64,000 bases of DNA, from NCBI RefSeq assembly GCF_946886895.1, contig NZ_CAMPJO010000013.1, forward strand, positions 1 through 64,000, in the 5' to 3' direction. Below the pieces are notes generated by a model. The model was not told where the DNA came from. It searched no databases and saw only the letters and a list, made by a program, of their open reading frames with translations. This stretch comes from an uncultured Marinobacter sp. GTDB lineage: Bacteria; Pseudomonadota; Gammaproteobacteria; Pseudomonadales; Oleiphilaceae. The number at the start of each line of letters is the position of its first letter. Positions within the stretch are counted from its first letter, which is position 1. Both the position numbers and the translations under genes were made by a program. Positions 27,701 to 36,026 of this stretch are shown one piece after another.

Positions 27701-30700
27701 GGGCAGTGCCCACACCGCCGGCATTGCGCCAATCGCCGCGGTTATCACCCCGCTGGAGCGATTCGTCAAAGAATCCCGTGCCCGGAATGGGCGCGCGGAT
27801 CGTGAGGTCCTGGCATTAATTGAGGACACTTGCGACTTCCTGACCCGCGGGCTGGCACAGATTCGTGAAAACCCGCAGGCCTCCTTGCCCGGCACCGAGG
27901 CGTTCCTGGACAAACTGGACCGCCTGACCGGCCACAGCCTGCGCAGCCAGACCGAAGACACCGTCGGTGCCGAGCACCAGCAGGCGCCCTCGCAACTGGT
28001 GCAACTGTTCCTCAGCGAAGGGCTCGATATTGTCCTCGACGCGGACCGGATTCTTGACCGGTGGGCCGATAACCCGACGGAAACCGCTGCCCTGGACCAG
28101 CTACGATCCGAGCTGGAACAACTGACCGACGCCGCTTCCGACGCCGGCCTGTCCAATGTTTCCTCACTTTCCGGTGCCCTGGGCGATGCCTATCGCGCCG
28201 CCGCCTCGGGCCTGGATGCCAGCGACCAGCAATTCCTGGAAACGGTCCGGGCCGGGCATGATCAACTGATCAACATGATGGACCAGGTAGCCGCCGGCCT
28301 CGCCACGGAATCCAGTGAAGACCTGGTCGCCCGCCTCGAAGCCCTGATCGAACAAAGCGGTGAACCGGAAACGTACACCCCAGACCCCTTCGAGCAGGAA
28401 TTCACCAACGATCTGGAAGAAATTGATCTCAGTTTCGATCTTGATGAATCCGAAACTGGGCTCACCGAAGCAGAGCCCACCAAAGAGGTGCCCGCCAGCG
28501 AGCAACCGCCATTGCCCGAGCTGTCGGATTCCGACGGCATGGATGACGAACTCGCCGAGATCTTCCTGGAAGAGGCCCGGGATCTTGTCAGCAGTACCGC
28601 CGAGGCACTGCAGGACTGGAGTGAAAACACCCACAACCTGGACATCCTGCGCCTGCTGCAGCGAGACCTGCACACGTTGAAGGGCGGTGCACGCCTGGCC
28701 GACATTGCCGCCGTCGGTGATCTCTCCCACGAACTGGAAAACCTGTTTGAAGGGCTGACCGAACAGCGTTTGTCGATCAACGATCAGCTGTCTGATTTAC
28801 TGTTCCGCAGCCACGACCGCCTCGCCGGCATGGTCGATAATCTGGAAACCGGCGAACCGCCACGTCCGGCACCGGACCTGATCAGCGAAATCCGCGCCTA
28901 CATGGACAGCGCCACCGGGTCCCGGCCGGTCACCGATGTCCGTGACCACGAGGAATCGGACGACGAAACACCCCCGGTACTGGAGGTGGACGACGCCGAC
29001 GATATCGCCGAAGCAGACGACATGGCCCCGGGCGAAGAGCCGCTGGAAGAAGGCGTCGCCGATCTGTCGCACCTGGATCCCGAGCTGGTGGGCATCTTCC
29101 TCGAAGAAGCCTACGACCTGATCAACTCCACCGGCAGTGCCCTGCACACCTGGAGTGAAGACCCCTCTGATCGTGGCGTGGCCGCAGAACTCCAGCGCGA
29201 CGTACACACCCTCAAGGGCGGGGCCCGCATGGCCGGCGTGGATGCCATCGGTGATCTGACCCACGTGCTGGAAGACCTGTTCGAGCGAGTGGCCGATGGC
29301 CGACTGGCGGCCAGCGATTCGATGAATGAGCTGCTGTTTGCCTGCCATGACCGGCTCGCCCAGATGGTGGAACAGGTGGCCACCCAGAAGCCCTGCCCGC
29401 CCGCCCATGAGCTGGAGGCCCGGGTTGAAGCCATCCTTCGGGGTGAAACACCGGCGGAAGCGCCGCCTGCCCTGACGGAGGCACTTGCCGACGAGGAAGA
29501 GGGCGACCTGATCGGCATCTTCCTCGACGAAGGCCTGGAGATTCACGAGGCCATTGGCGAGTGCCTGGCACAGTGGCAGGAGGAGCCGGACGAACTCACC
29601 GGGGTGACCCAGCTTCAGCAGGAACTGCATACCCTGAAAGGCGGAGCCCGACTGTCCGATATGGACCCGGTCGCCGATCTCGCGGAAGCCTGGTCCGATG
29701 CCCTGGACCCGCTGATTGCCGGTGCCAGCAACCAGAAAAAGCTGCTTGAACTCAGCCACCAGGCGCTGGCGTCGCTCAAAGACATGCTCAACAAGCTGGA
29801 AGAAGGGCGCAAGCCGGACGCCAATGATGGCCTCATTGACGCACTGCGGACCGCCCACCAGAACGCCGAGGCTGAAAACGAGGCGCAGCAACCGACCACG
29901 GACGAAACTGCCCCGGAAGATGTGGATCCGGAAGTGCTCGAGATCTTCCTGGAGGAAGCCGGCGAGATCATGGACCAGTTGGAGCACCTGCTCGACGACT
30001 GGCGCAAGGACCCGGCCAATCATCATTTCAACCAGGAAGCCCAGCGCGCCCTGCACACCCTCAAGGGCGGCGCACGCCTGTCGCAGCTGAAACAACTGGG
30101 TGACCATGCCCACGCGCTGGAAACCCGCCTGATCGACCTGGGCGGCAACGCCCCGGACGACAGCCAGTGGCAAGCCATTACCCAGGATCACGATGCCATC
30201 ATCGCCCTGGTGGCGGGGATCCGCGAACGCTTCCAGGGTGGGGCGGCAACACCGGAGCCTGCCGTGGCACCGGAGCCGAAGGCACCGGCCGAACCGGCAC
30301 CGGTGGCCAAGGCACCGTCGGCACCGGAACCAAAACCGGCCAAGGCCCCCGCCAAGACGCCGAAGCAGCCCCGCAACAAGGCGGCGGAGGCCCAGCGGGC
30401 GGCTCAGGAAACCATCCGGGTCTCAGCCCCGCTGCTGGACGAACTGGTTAACCTGGCGGGCGAAACCAGTATCACCCGTGGCCGGCTGGAGCAACAGACC
30501 AGCGATTTCGGCCACACCCTGGACGAAATGGCCGCGACCATCGAGCGGCTGCGTGAGCAGTTGCGCCGGATGGAGATCGAAACCGAGGCCCAGATCCTGT
30601 TCAGTGCCGAGAAGGAGCACGGCCCGGATTACGGCGACGACTTCGACCCCCTGGAGATGGACCGTTACTCCTCCATCCAGCAGCTTTCCCGGGCTCTTAC

Positions 30701-32237
30701 CGAGTCGTCCTCGGATTTGATCGACCTGCGGGAAACCCTGTCCGACCGGGTTCGCGACACAGAAACCCTGCTGGTCCAGCAGTCCCGTATCAATACGGAA
30801 CTGCAGGAAGGTCTGATGAAGACCCGGATGATCCCGTTTGCCTCCATGGTGCCGCGCCTGCGGCGGATCGTTCGCCAGATCAGCGGCGAGCTGGGCAAGA
30901 AAGTAGAGTTTGATGTCCGCAACGCCGAAGGCGAGATGGACCGCAATATCCTCGAACGGATGATCGCACCGCTGGAGCACATGCTCCGGAATGCCCTGGA
31001 CCACGGTATCGAGAAGCCCGCCGATCGCAAGAAGTCGGGTAAGCCGGAAACCGGCGAAGTCATCCTGTCGCTGACCCGCGAAGGCGGCGACGTGGTACTG
31101 CGCATGATGGACGACGGCGCCGGCATCCCGTCCTCGGTGATCCGCGACAAGGCCATCCGTCAGGGCATGTTGCGGGAGGATGAAGACCTGTCCGAGCGCG
31201 AAATCCTGCAGTTTATCCTGCAGCCCGGCTTCTCCACCGCGCAGCAGGTCACCCAGATTTCCGGCCGGGGTGTCGGCATGGACGTGGTGGCCAGCGAGAT
31301 CAAGCAACTCGGCGGCAGCCTGGATATCGACTCCGCGGTCGGCCGTGGCACCACGTTCACCGTGCGCCTGCCCTTCACCGTCTCGGTAAACCGTGCGCTG
31401 ATGGTGTCGACCGGCGAAGATTTCTACGCCATCCCGCTAAACACCATCGAAGGTATTGTCCGGGTCAGTACCTACGAGCTGGAGGAATACTACAAACCGG
31501 AAGCGCCGCTGTACGAATACGCCGGCCAGGAATACCGGCTGCAGTATCTCGGCAGCCTGCTGAACAGCGATCATCATCCCAAGCTCCAGGGCCAGGCCCT
31601 GCCCTTGCCGGTGATCCTCGTCCGTGGTGCGGAACAGCCCATGGCGTTGCAGGTGGACAACCTGATGGGCAGCCGGGAAATCGTGGTGAAATCACTCGGG
31701 CCCCAGTTCAGTACGGTTCGGGGCGTGTCCGGCGCCACCATCCTGGGCGATGGTAACGTGGTGGTGATTCTCGATCTGCCGGCCATGATCCGCTCCGACA
31801 TCCTGTCGGAACGCCAGCGCCTGGCCAACCTGGAAAAAGCCCGGGAATCGGCCCGTTACGAGGAGAGAGCCACGGTGGTCATGGTGGTCGACGACTCGGT
31901 TACCGTGCGCAAGGTGACCTCGCGCCTGCTGGAACGTAACGGCATGGAGGTCATCACCGCCAAGGACGGGCTGGACGCGGTCGCGCAGTTGCAGGATCAC
32001 AAACCGGACATCATCCTGCTGGACATCGAGATGCCGCGGATGGACGGCTTCGAGGTTGCCAGCTTCGTGCGCCACGATGACAACCTGCGGGAGACGCCGA
32101 TCTGCATGATTACCTCCCGTACCGGTGAAAAGCACCGCGAACGGGCCCTGTCCATCGGCGTGAACGAGTATCTCGGCAAGCCATTCCAGGAGACCGATCT
32201 GCTTGAGACCATCGCGCGGCTGACCGGTAGTCAGTGA
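24756..32237 (+). CDS. chpA: Giant hybrid histidine kinase ChpA
   Basis: A 2493-aa CheA-like kinase and hub of the Pil-Chp system. Seven canonical HPt motifs (HTLKG) place the phospho-His at about residues 651, 823, 979, 1306, 1484, 1625 and 1767. Two weaker sites (HQVHG, His49; HSIRG, His483) lie in the N-terminal part, and an HPt-like repeat near 1121 carries Glu at the His position. Then come the dimerisation helices (LLDELVNLAGETSITRGRLE), the ATPase (MLRNALDHGIE, DDGAGIP, GRGVGMDVV, about 2070-2180), a CheW-like domain, and a C-terminal receiver (ILLDIEMPRMDG, about 2415). ATG at 24756 was chosen for its GGAG and because MGNHHD matches the Pseudomonas start. Confidence 0.95.
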   Translation: MGNHHDSIALDWVRGEIQDTLTQGQHALEAYVENRDDTARLRFCLNYLHQVHGTLQMVELYGAALLTEEMEKLTQAVLNDAVASVDEAVNVLMQAILQLPQYLEHLASSRDDFPMVLLPLLNDLRAARGESLLSDTSLFKPDLSPARMAVTGKVSERLQDPTVLGHVRKLRQMYQFALAGIVREADLDAHFDYLQKVLQRLIRLCQKTPRGELWKAASAFVETLQARANPVNAAVKSLLRELDAEIRRLTDEHADVLRQPAPEALLKHLLYYIARARDLDSERVRELRASYQLDQALPSDDDVDAARTRVSGPGREAIHSVVNALNEELAKLKDYLDLFVRSELRQNNELAEMLPGLRQVANTLAVLGLGIPRKVVTDQIELVENLSARSEQVDDGTLMDIAGALLYIEASLAGLDSDRQRESAGRDGTDQRVDLGSRELGEASSALLRESRNTLEQVKSSIVNFIASQWDVREIEHVPGLLHSIRGGLGLIPLDRVADMLASAERYVSDVLLGGKQVPDWKQLDTLADALTSIEYYLERLADGIGENDSILNVAEQSLSSLGFPVGAEPTWSANNEDIPVVEPDFSGNSPAPAPTEAGKGSDNDLLDDEILGIFVEEAEEVLETIHEFYPRLRQNHDDHEALTEVRRAFHTLKGSGRLVGATSLGELAWSIENLLNRVIDQTIKPTDDLFTLVDEVNARIPSLIREFRDGETSGDVAELIQRGEAMATTRRTDDGMPSDPEPEARMEEATGAESLVAGPDAGEVPEATGADSSDDDLIDDEILEIFVEEAGEVLQTIRDYLPMLLRQHDDRSALSEVRRAFHTLKGSGRMVGALMVGELAWSVENMLNRVIDGSIFMNDDIARLLGDVTGDIPVLVEDFEKRRAPSIDTSTLQARANALANGEIPDTSSMPTAETEAATSAESGAGEDEADDGGVDPVLLDIFESETETHLQTLRDYLNAAGDKGSASYTDDLSRALHTLKGSAHTAGIAPIAAVITPLERFVKESRARNGRADREVLALIEDTCDFLTRGLAQIRENPQASLPGTEAFLDKLDRLTGHSLRSQTEDTVGAEHQQAPSQLVQLFLSEGLDIVLDADRILDRWADNPTETAALDQLRSELEQLTDAASDAGLSNVSSLSGALGDAYRAAASGLDASDQQFLETVRAGHDQLINMMDQVAAGLATESSEDLVARLEALIEQSGEPETYTPDPFEQEFTNDLEEIDLSFDLDESETGLTEAEPTKEVPASEQPPLPELSDSDGMDDELAEIFLEEARDLVSSTAEALQDWSENTHNLDILRLLQRDLHTLKGGARLADIAAVGDLSHELENLFEGLTEQRLSINDQLSDLLFRSHDRLAGMVDNLETGEPPRPAPDLISEIRAYMDSATGSRPVTDVRDHEESDDETPPVLEVDDADDIAEADDMAPGEEPLEEGVADLSHLDPELVGIFLEEAYDLINSTGSALHTWSEDPSDRGVAAELQRDVHTLKGGARMAGVDAIGDLTHVLEDLFERVADGRLAASDSMNELLFACHDRLAQMVEQVATQKPCPPAHELEARVEAILRGETPAEAPPALTEALADEEEGDLIGIFLDEGLEIHEAIGECLAQWQEEPDELTGVTQLQQELHTLKGGARLSDMDPVADLAEAWSDALDPLIAGASNQKKLLELSHQALASLKDMLNKLEEGRKPDANDGLIDALRTAHQNAEAENEAQQPTTDETAPEDVDPEVLEIFLEEAGEIMDQLEHLLDDWRKDPANHHFNQEAQRALHTLKGGARLSQLKQLGDHAHALETRLIDLGGNAPDDSQWQAITQDHDAIIALVAGIRERFQGGAATPEPAVAPEPKAPAEPAPVAKAPSAPEPKPAKAPAKTPKQPRNKAAEAQRAAQETIRVSAPLLDELVNLAGETSITRGRLEQQTSDFGHTLDEMAATIERLREQLRRMEIETEAQILFSAEKEHGPDYGDDFDPLEMDRYSSIQQLSRALTESSSDLIDLRETLSDRVRDTETLLVQQSRINTELQEGLMKTRMIPFASMVPRLRRIVRQISGELGKKVEFDVRNAEGEMDRNILERMIAPLEHMLRNALDHGIEKPADRKKSGKPETGEVILSLTREGGDVVLRMMDDGAGIPSSVIRDKAIRQGMLREDEDLSEREILQFILQPGFSTAQQVTQISGRGVGMDVVASEIKQLGGSLDIDSAVGRGTTFTVRLPFTVSVNRALMVSTGEDFYAIPLNTIEGIVRVSTYELEEYYKPEAPLYEYAGQEYRLQYLGSLLNSDHHPKLQGQALPLPVILVRGAEQPMALQVDNLMGSREIVVKSLGPQFSTVRGVSGATILGDGNVVVILDLPAMIRSDILSERQRLANLEKARESARYEERATVVMVVDDSVTVRKVTSRLLERNGMEVITAKDGLDAVAQLQDHKPDIILLDIEMPRMDGFEVASFVRHDDNLRETPICMITSRTGEKHRERALSIGVNEYLGKPFQETDLLETIARLTGSQ

Positions 32238-33289
32238 TGACCGGCCAGGGTGGCCGGCCCAGGGTCGGGATTGTCTCGGACGTGGTCCTGCAGCGCCATC
32301 GCCTGCAGGCCGCAACGGGCAAGTTCGGCCTTGAGACCTGCTTCTCCGGCAACCCTGAGCGCCTGCTGGGTTACCCGGAGGTTCCGGATGCCAGCCTCTG
32401 GCTGATCACCCTGGAAGACGAAGCCGACCATCCGGCCCTGTTTGACCACCTGCTGGAACAGACCGATTCACCGGTACTGTTCGGGCTGGACCAGGCCCCC
32501 AAGCCCGGCACGACCGAGTACTTTCGGTGGGAACGCAGGTTGCTGGGGAAGCTGGAGCAACAGCTGGGGAAACTGGAGCAGCTGGATTCCGAATCCAGTC
32601 TCGCCCAACTGGATGAAACACCACCGACCACCCCGGTCACGCCGACGTTGTCCCAATGGATTTCCCCGGCACTGCCCGGCTCCGTGGCAGAGGACGTCTG
32701 GATCCTGGGCGCGTCGCTCGGGGGCCCGGCGGCGGTCAAAATTTTTCTGGACAACCTGCCCCCGGGCCTGCCCGTCGGCTTCATCTACGCCCAGCACATT
32801 GACGGTAACTTCACCGAGGTACTGACCCGGGTGCTCGGCCGCCATGCCCACTACCAGCTCAAGCGTGCCGAGGAAGACTACCAGGTTCGCAACGGCGATG
32901 TGGTGCTGCTGCCGGTTGAGCGCGAATGGCGGTTCAACGAGGCCGGTGCGCTGACCGAGGCATCCACACCCTGGCCGGGGCCCTACGGCCCGTCCATCGA
33001 CCAGGTTCTGCTGAACGTTGCCGACCATTACGGCCCCCGCTGTCATGCTATCCTGTTTTCCGGCATGGGGAACGACGGCGCCATCGCCGCACCCCTGCTC
33101 AAGGCGTATGGCAGCCGGATCTGGGTTCAGGAAAGCACCAGCTGCGGCAACAGCTCAATGCCGGATTCGGTGGCCGCAACCGGCTGCTCCACATTCAGCG
33201 GCACGCCGCAGCAGCTGGCCCGGGAACTGGTCAAGACCATCGAAGAATCCTGCCTGCTCAAGGGCCGGCAGAAACGGGACTCCGCCTGA
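32237..33289 (+). CDS. chpB: CheB-type methylesterase ChpB
   Basis: A 350-aa protein with a C-terminal CheB methylesterase. The catalytic triad is visible: Ser160 (LGASLGGPA), His187 (AQHIDG) and Asp280 (SGMGNDGA). It should remove methyl groups added by PilK to PilJ. The N-terminal 115 residues are receiver-like in length but lack the acidic pocket and a clear phospho-Asp, so phosphorylation control is doubtful. The ATG at 32237 overlaps the chpA TGA by one base; a GTG 3 bases earlier is an alternative. Confidence 0.9.
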   Translation: MTGQGGRPRVGIVSDVVLQRHRLQAATGKFGLETCFSGNPERLLGYPEVPDASLWLITLEDEADHPALFDHLLEQTDSPVLFGLDQAPKPGTTEYFRWERRLLGKLEQQLGKLEQLDSESSLAQLDETPPTTPVTPTLSQWISPALPGSVAEDVWILGASLGGPAAVKIFLDNLPPGLPVGFIYAQHIDGNFTEVLTRVLGRHAHYQLKRAEEDYQVRNGDVVLLPVEREWRFNEAGALTEASTPWPGPYGPSIDQVLLNVADHYGPRCHAILFSGMGNDGAIAAPLLKAYGSRIWVQESTSCGNSSMPDSVAATGCSTFSGTPQQLARELVKTIEESCLLKGRQKRDSA

Positions 33290-33300
33290 GGACATATGCA

Positions 33301-33762
33301 ATGAACGACAAAAGCCAGACGCTCTCCTGCGTTATGATTCCCATGAACGGGCGGCAACTACTACTGCCGAACGTTTCCATTGCCGAGGTGGTGGACTACG
33401 CCAGCGCCGACGCCGACGGACATTCGCCGGACTGGCTGGTGGGGTTCCTGGACTGGCGGGGCCAGAACCTGCCCGTGATCTCCTACGATGCCGCCAACGG
33501 CGGCAGCCTGACCGTGCCCGGCGACAACCGGGGGCGGATCGTGGTGCTCAACACCATCGGTGAGCATCATAACCAGGTGCCCTTCATGGCGCTGGTAACC
33601 CAGGGTATTCCCAGCCAGGCCCGCCTGACCGAAGACCAGATCCGCAAGCTGGATGGCGAATCCGGCCCTGCGGATCTCATGGAAGTTGAGGTAGAAGGCG
33701 ATGTTGCCTGGATTCCCAACCTCGAATACCTGGAATCCCTGGCACAACAGGCACGCCATTGA
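33301..33762 (+). CDS. chpC: CheW-like protein ChpC
   Basis: A 153-aa CheW-type adaptor and the last gene of the Pil-Chp operon. MIPMNGRQLLLPNVSIAEVV, WLVGFLDWRGQNLPVISYD and the LMEVEVEGDVAWIP tail are CheW-like strands. In Pseudomonas, ChpC is a second adaptor that may connect further receptors to ChpA. ATG at 33301 follows GAGGACATATGCA, 11 bases after the chpB stop. Confidence 0.88.
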   Translation: MNDKSQTLSCVMIPMNGRQLLLPNVSIAEVVDYASADADGHSPDWLVGFLDWRGQNLPVISYDAANGGSLTVPGDNRGRIVVLNTIGEHHNQVPFMALVTQGIPSQARLTEDQIRKLDGESGPADLMEVEVEGDVAWIPNLEYLESLAQQARH

Positions 33763-33807
33763 GTGCTTCCGGCCCGGGCACTGGCAGACATGGCAATCGA
33801 TTTTCCA

Positions 33808-33832
33808 GAAATGTTATAATGTTTCAAATTTC
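33808..33832. promoter_or_regulatory. Zur-box-like operator upstream of zur
   Basis: GAAATGTTATA (33808-33818) matches one half of the gammaproteobacterial Zur box as I remember it. After a 3-base spacer, TTTCAAATTTC (33822-33832) matches the inverted half at 8 of 11 positions. It ends 17 bases before the zur start, so it probably lets Zur repress its own zur-znuCB operon when zinc is plentiful. Confidence 0.7.
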
Positions 33833-33849
33833 ACTGGAATCCGAGTGCC

Positions 33850-34341
33850 ATGCCTGCCCGCGCCCTGCCTTATCGTCCCCATAATCACGCCGCCTGCGTG
33901 CACCAGGCGCTGGCCGATGCCCGCGCCATCTGCCAGCAACATCAGGCCCGTCTGACACCCACCCGGGAACGGGTGCTGGAACTGATCTGGCAATCCCACA
34001 AGCCGTTGGGCGCCTACGATGTTCTGGCGGCACTCAACGCCGACGGCCACAAGGCGGCGCCGCCCACGGTCTACCGGGCGCTGGATTTTTTGCAACAATA
34101 CGGACTGGTGCACCGTATTGCCTCCCTGAACGCCTTCATCGGATGCCCCCACGCCGGTCAGAGCCACACCGGCATGTTCCTGATCTGCCAGAGTTGCGGC
34201 AATGTCCTGGAGCTGACCGCCCCGGCGGTCTCGACGGCCATCCACACGGCGGCCGCTGCCGAAACGTTCCGGGCCGACAGCGTGACCCTGGAAATTGCCG
34301 GGCTCTGCCCCCGGTGCCAGCCGGAGCCGGCCCATGGCTGA
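33850..34341 (+). CDS. zur: Zinc uptake regulator Zur (Fur family)
   Basis: A 163-aa Fur-superfamily repressor. The winged helix (LTPTRERVLELIWQSHKPLGAY, then APPTVYRALDFLQQYGLVHRI) is followed by a metal-binding part with Cys99 (FIGCPH), Cys113/Cys116 (LICQSCG) and Cys153/Cys156 (LCPRCQ), the structural zinc cysteines of Zur. It represses zinc import genes when zinc-loaded. It overlaps znuC by 8 bases and has a matching operator just upstream, so function is well supported by context. Confidence 0.93.
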   Translation: MPARALPYRPHNHAACVHQALADARAICQQHQARLTPTRERVLELIWQSHKPLGAYDVLAALNADGHKAAPPTVYRALDFLQQYGLVHRIASLNAFIGCPHAGQSHTGMFLICQSCGNVLELTAPAVSTAIHTAAAAETFRADSVTLEIAGLCPRCQPEPAHG

Positions 34342-35134
34342 GTCACTGGTGACCCTTGAGAATCTGAGCGTCCGATTCGATGGCCGACCGGTGGTGGACC
34401 AGGTCAACCTGGCCGTGCGCCGGGGGGACATCATCACCATTATCGGGCCCAACGGCGCCGGCAAGACCACGCTGATCAAAACGATTCTCGGCATCCAGAA
34501 AGCCAGCGAGGGGCAGGTAAAACTGGCGCGTCACCTGGTGCTCGGTTATGTGCCCCAGCACCTGAGCCTGGAGTCGACTCTGCCGCTGGATGTCCGGCGC
34601 TTCATGCGGCTCAGCGGTCAGCCGTCCGGTGTCTGCGAGACGGCACTGGCAAGGACCGGGGTCGACCACCTGATCAACGCCTCGGTGCACCATCTGTCCG
34701 GAGGCGAAAAACAGCGGCTCCTGTTGGCCAGGGCCCTGGCCCGGAAGCCCGACCTGCTGGTACTCGACGAGCCCGCCCAGGGCGTCGACATCAACGGTCA
34801 GGCAGCCCTGTACGATCTCATCCGCCAGCTGCGGGATGAACTCAATTGCGGTGTGATCATGATTTCCCACGACCTGCACCTGGTGATGGCGGCCACCGAC
34901 AAGGTGATTTGCCTGAACCAGCACATCTGCTGCAGCGGCTACCCCGCCGACATTTCCCACGACCCGGCGTTTATCGAGACCTTTGGCCGGCCGGTTGCCG
35001 ACTCCCTCGCGGTGTATCACCACCATCACAACCACCGGCATGACCTGCACGGCGACGTGGTCGATGGCGGCCATGGCGACGCCCCTGGTCACGGGCATGG
35101 CGATCATGAGGGGTGTAACCATGCCCATTCTTGA
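34334..35134 (+). CDS. znuC: Zinc ABC transporter ATP-binding protein ZnuC
   Basis: A 266-aa ABC ATPase. Walker A (GPNGAGKTT, about 38-46), Q-loop (YVPQHLS), signature (HLSGGEKQRLLLARALA), Walker B (LLVLDEPAQGVD) and switch His (MISHDLH) are intact. The C-terminal 50 residues are rich in His and Gly (HHHHNHRHD and later HGHGDHEGCNHAHS), a frequent zinc-binding extension in this family. The start at 34334 overlaps zur by 8 bases; the longer frame from 34295 lies inside zur. Confidence 0.94.
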   Translation: MAESLVTLENLSVRFDGRPVVDQVNLAVRRGDIITIIGPNGAGKTTLIKTILGIQKASEGQVKLARHLVLGYVPQHLSLESTLPLDVRRFMRLSGQPSGVCETALARTGVDHLINASVHHLSGGEKQRLLLARALARKPDLLVLDEPAQGVDINGQAALYDLIRQLRDELNCGVIMISHDLHLVMAATDKVICLNQHICCSGYPADISHDPAFIETFGRPVADSLAVYHHHHNHRHDLHGDVVDGGHGDAPGHGHGDHEGCNHAHS

Positions 35135-35933
35135 CGCTGTCCTGGACGACTTTTTCTGGCGCGCACTGATCGGCGGCCTTGGCGTGGCCCTGGTCGCCGG
35201 GCCTCTGGGCTGCTTCGTGGTCTGGCGCCGCATGGCCTATTTCGGCGATACCCTGGCCCACTCCGCCCTGCTGGGCATCACCCTGAGCTTCCTGATCAGC
35301 GTGCCGCTGAACGTCGGCGTGATCGTCATTTGCGTGGTGCTCGCGGTGGCGCTGATGGTGTTCGCCCGCAGCCGGACCCTGGCCACCGACACGGTGCTGG
35401 GTATCCTGTCCCACAGCGCCCTGGCCATTGGCCTGGTGACACTCAGCTTCATGCCCGACGTGCGGGTGGACCTCACCGGCCTGCTGTTCGGCGACCTGCT
35501 CGCCATGAACAGGAATGACCTGATCTGGATCTACGGCGGCGCCGTGCTGATTCTCGCGCTGCTTGCCACGCTCTGGCGGGGCCTGCTGATGAGCACCATC
35601 CACGAGGAACTGGCCCGGGTGGAGGGCATTCCGGTGGAGCGCCTGAGGCTGGTATTGATGCTGATGTTGTCTCTGGTGATCGCGGTGGCCATGAAAATGG
35701 TCGGCGTGCTGCTGATCACCGCGCTGCTGATCATTCCGGCGGCCACCGCCCGCCGACTGGCCCGCACCCCGGAACAGATGGTCTTTCTCGCCATGGGGTT
35801 CGGGTTTGTCGCGGTCAGTGGCGGCCTGAGTCTGTCCTGGACCCTGGACTCGCCCGCCGGGCCTTCGGTGGTGGTCACCGCCTTCCTGACCTTCCTGCTG
35901 GTATACGGAGGAACCAGCGGCGCACGGGCCTGA
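35121..35933 (+). CDS. znuB: Zinc ABC transporter permease ZnuB
   Basis: A 270-aa polytopic permease of the ZnuB/metal-ABC family with about eight membrane segments. The conserved CFVVWRRMAYFGDTLAHSAL stretch, the RSRTLATDTVLGILSHSALA loop and GVLLITALLIIPAATARRLA are present. The start at 35121 has GAGGGG upstream and overlaps znuC by 14 bases. The binding protein znuA is not in this window, so the transporter must be completed from another locus. Confidence 0.93.
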   Translation: MPILDAVLDDFFWRALIGGLGVALVAGPLGCFVVWRRMAYFGDTLAHSALLGITLSFLISVPLNVGVIVICVVLAVALMVFARSRTLATDTVLGILSHSALAIGLVTLSFMPDVRVDLTGLLFGDLLAMNRNDLIWIYGGAVLILALLATLWRGLLMSTIHEELARVEGIPVERLRLVLMLMLSLVIAVAMKMVGVLLITALLIIPAATARRLARTPEQMVFLAMGFGFVAVSGGLSLSWTLDSPAGPSVVVTAFLTFLLVYGGTSGARA

Positions 35934-35976
35934 GCGTTTCCCCCGGTGGATTCCTGGACTAGAGTGAAGAGACATC

Positions 35977-35999
35977 GATACCCGACTTCCCCGGGTATC
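35977..35999. terminator. Hairpin after znuB
   Basis: GATACCCG (35977-35984) and CGGGTATC (35992-35999) make a perfect 8-bp stem with a 7-base loop 44 bases after the znuB stop. It probably ends the zur-znuCB transcript, although no T-run follows. Confidence 0.5.
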
Positions 36000-36026
36000 C
36001 ATTGACCGCCCTCGTGGGGTTCAGGC

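Noticed and set aside
30188..31307. Antisense frames within chpA
   Set aside because: Mirror images of the kinase domain coding strand; chpA motifs are unambiguous.
33763..33800. AGTGC/GCACT inverted repeat after chpC
   Set aside because: Stem too short and loop unfavourable; it could be a weak terminator but was not strong enough to list.
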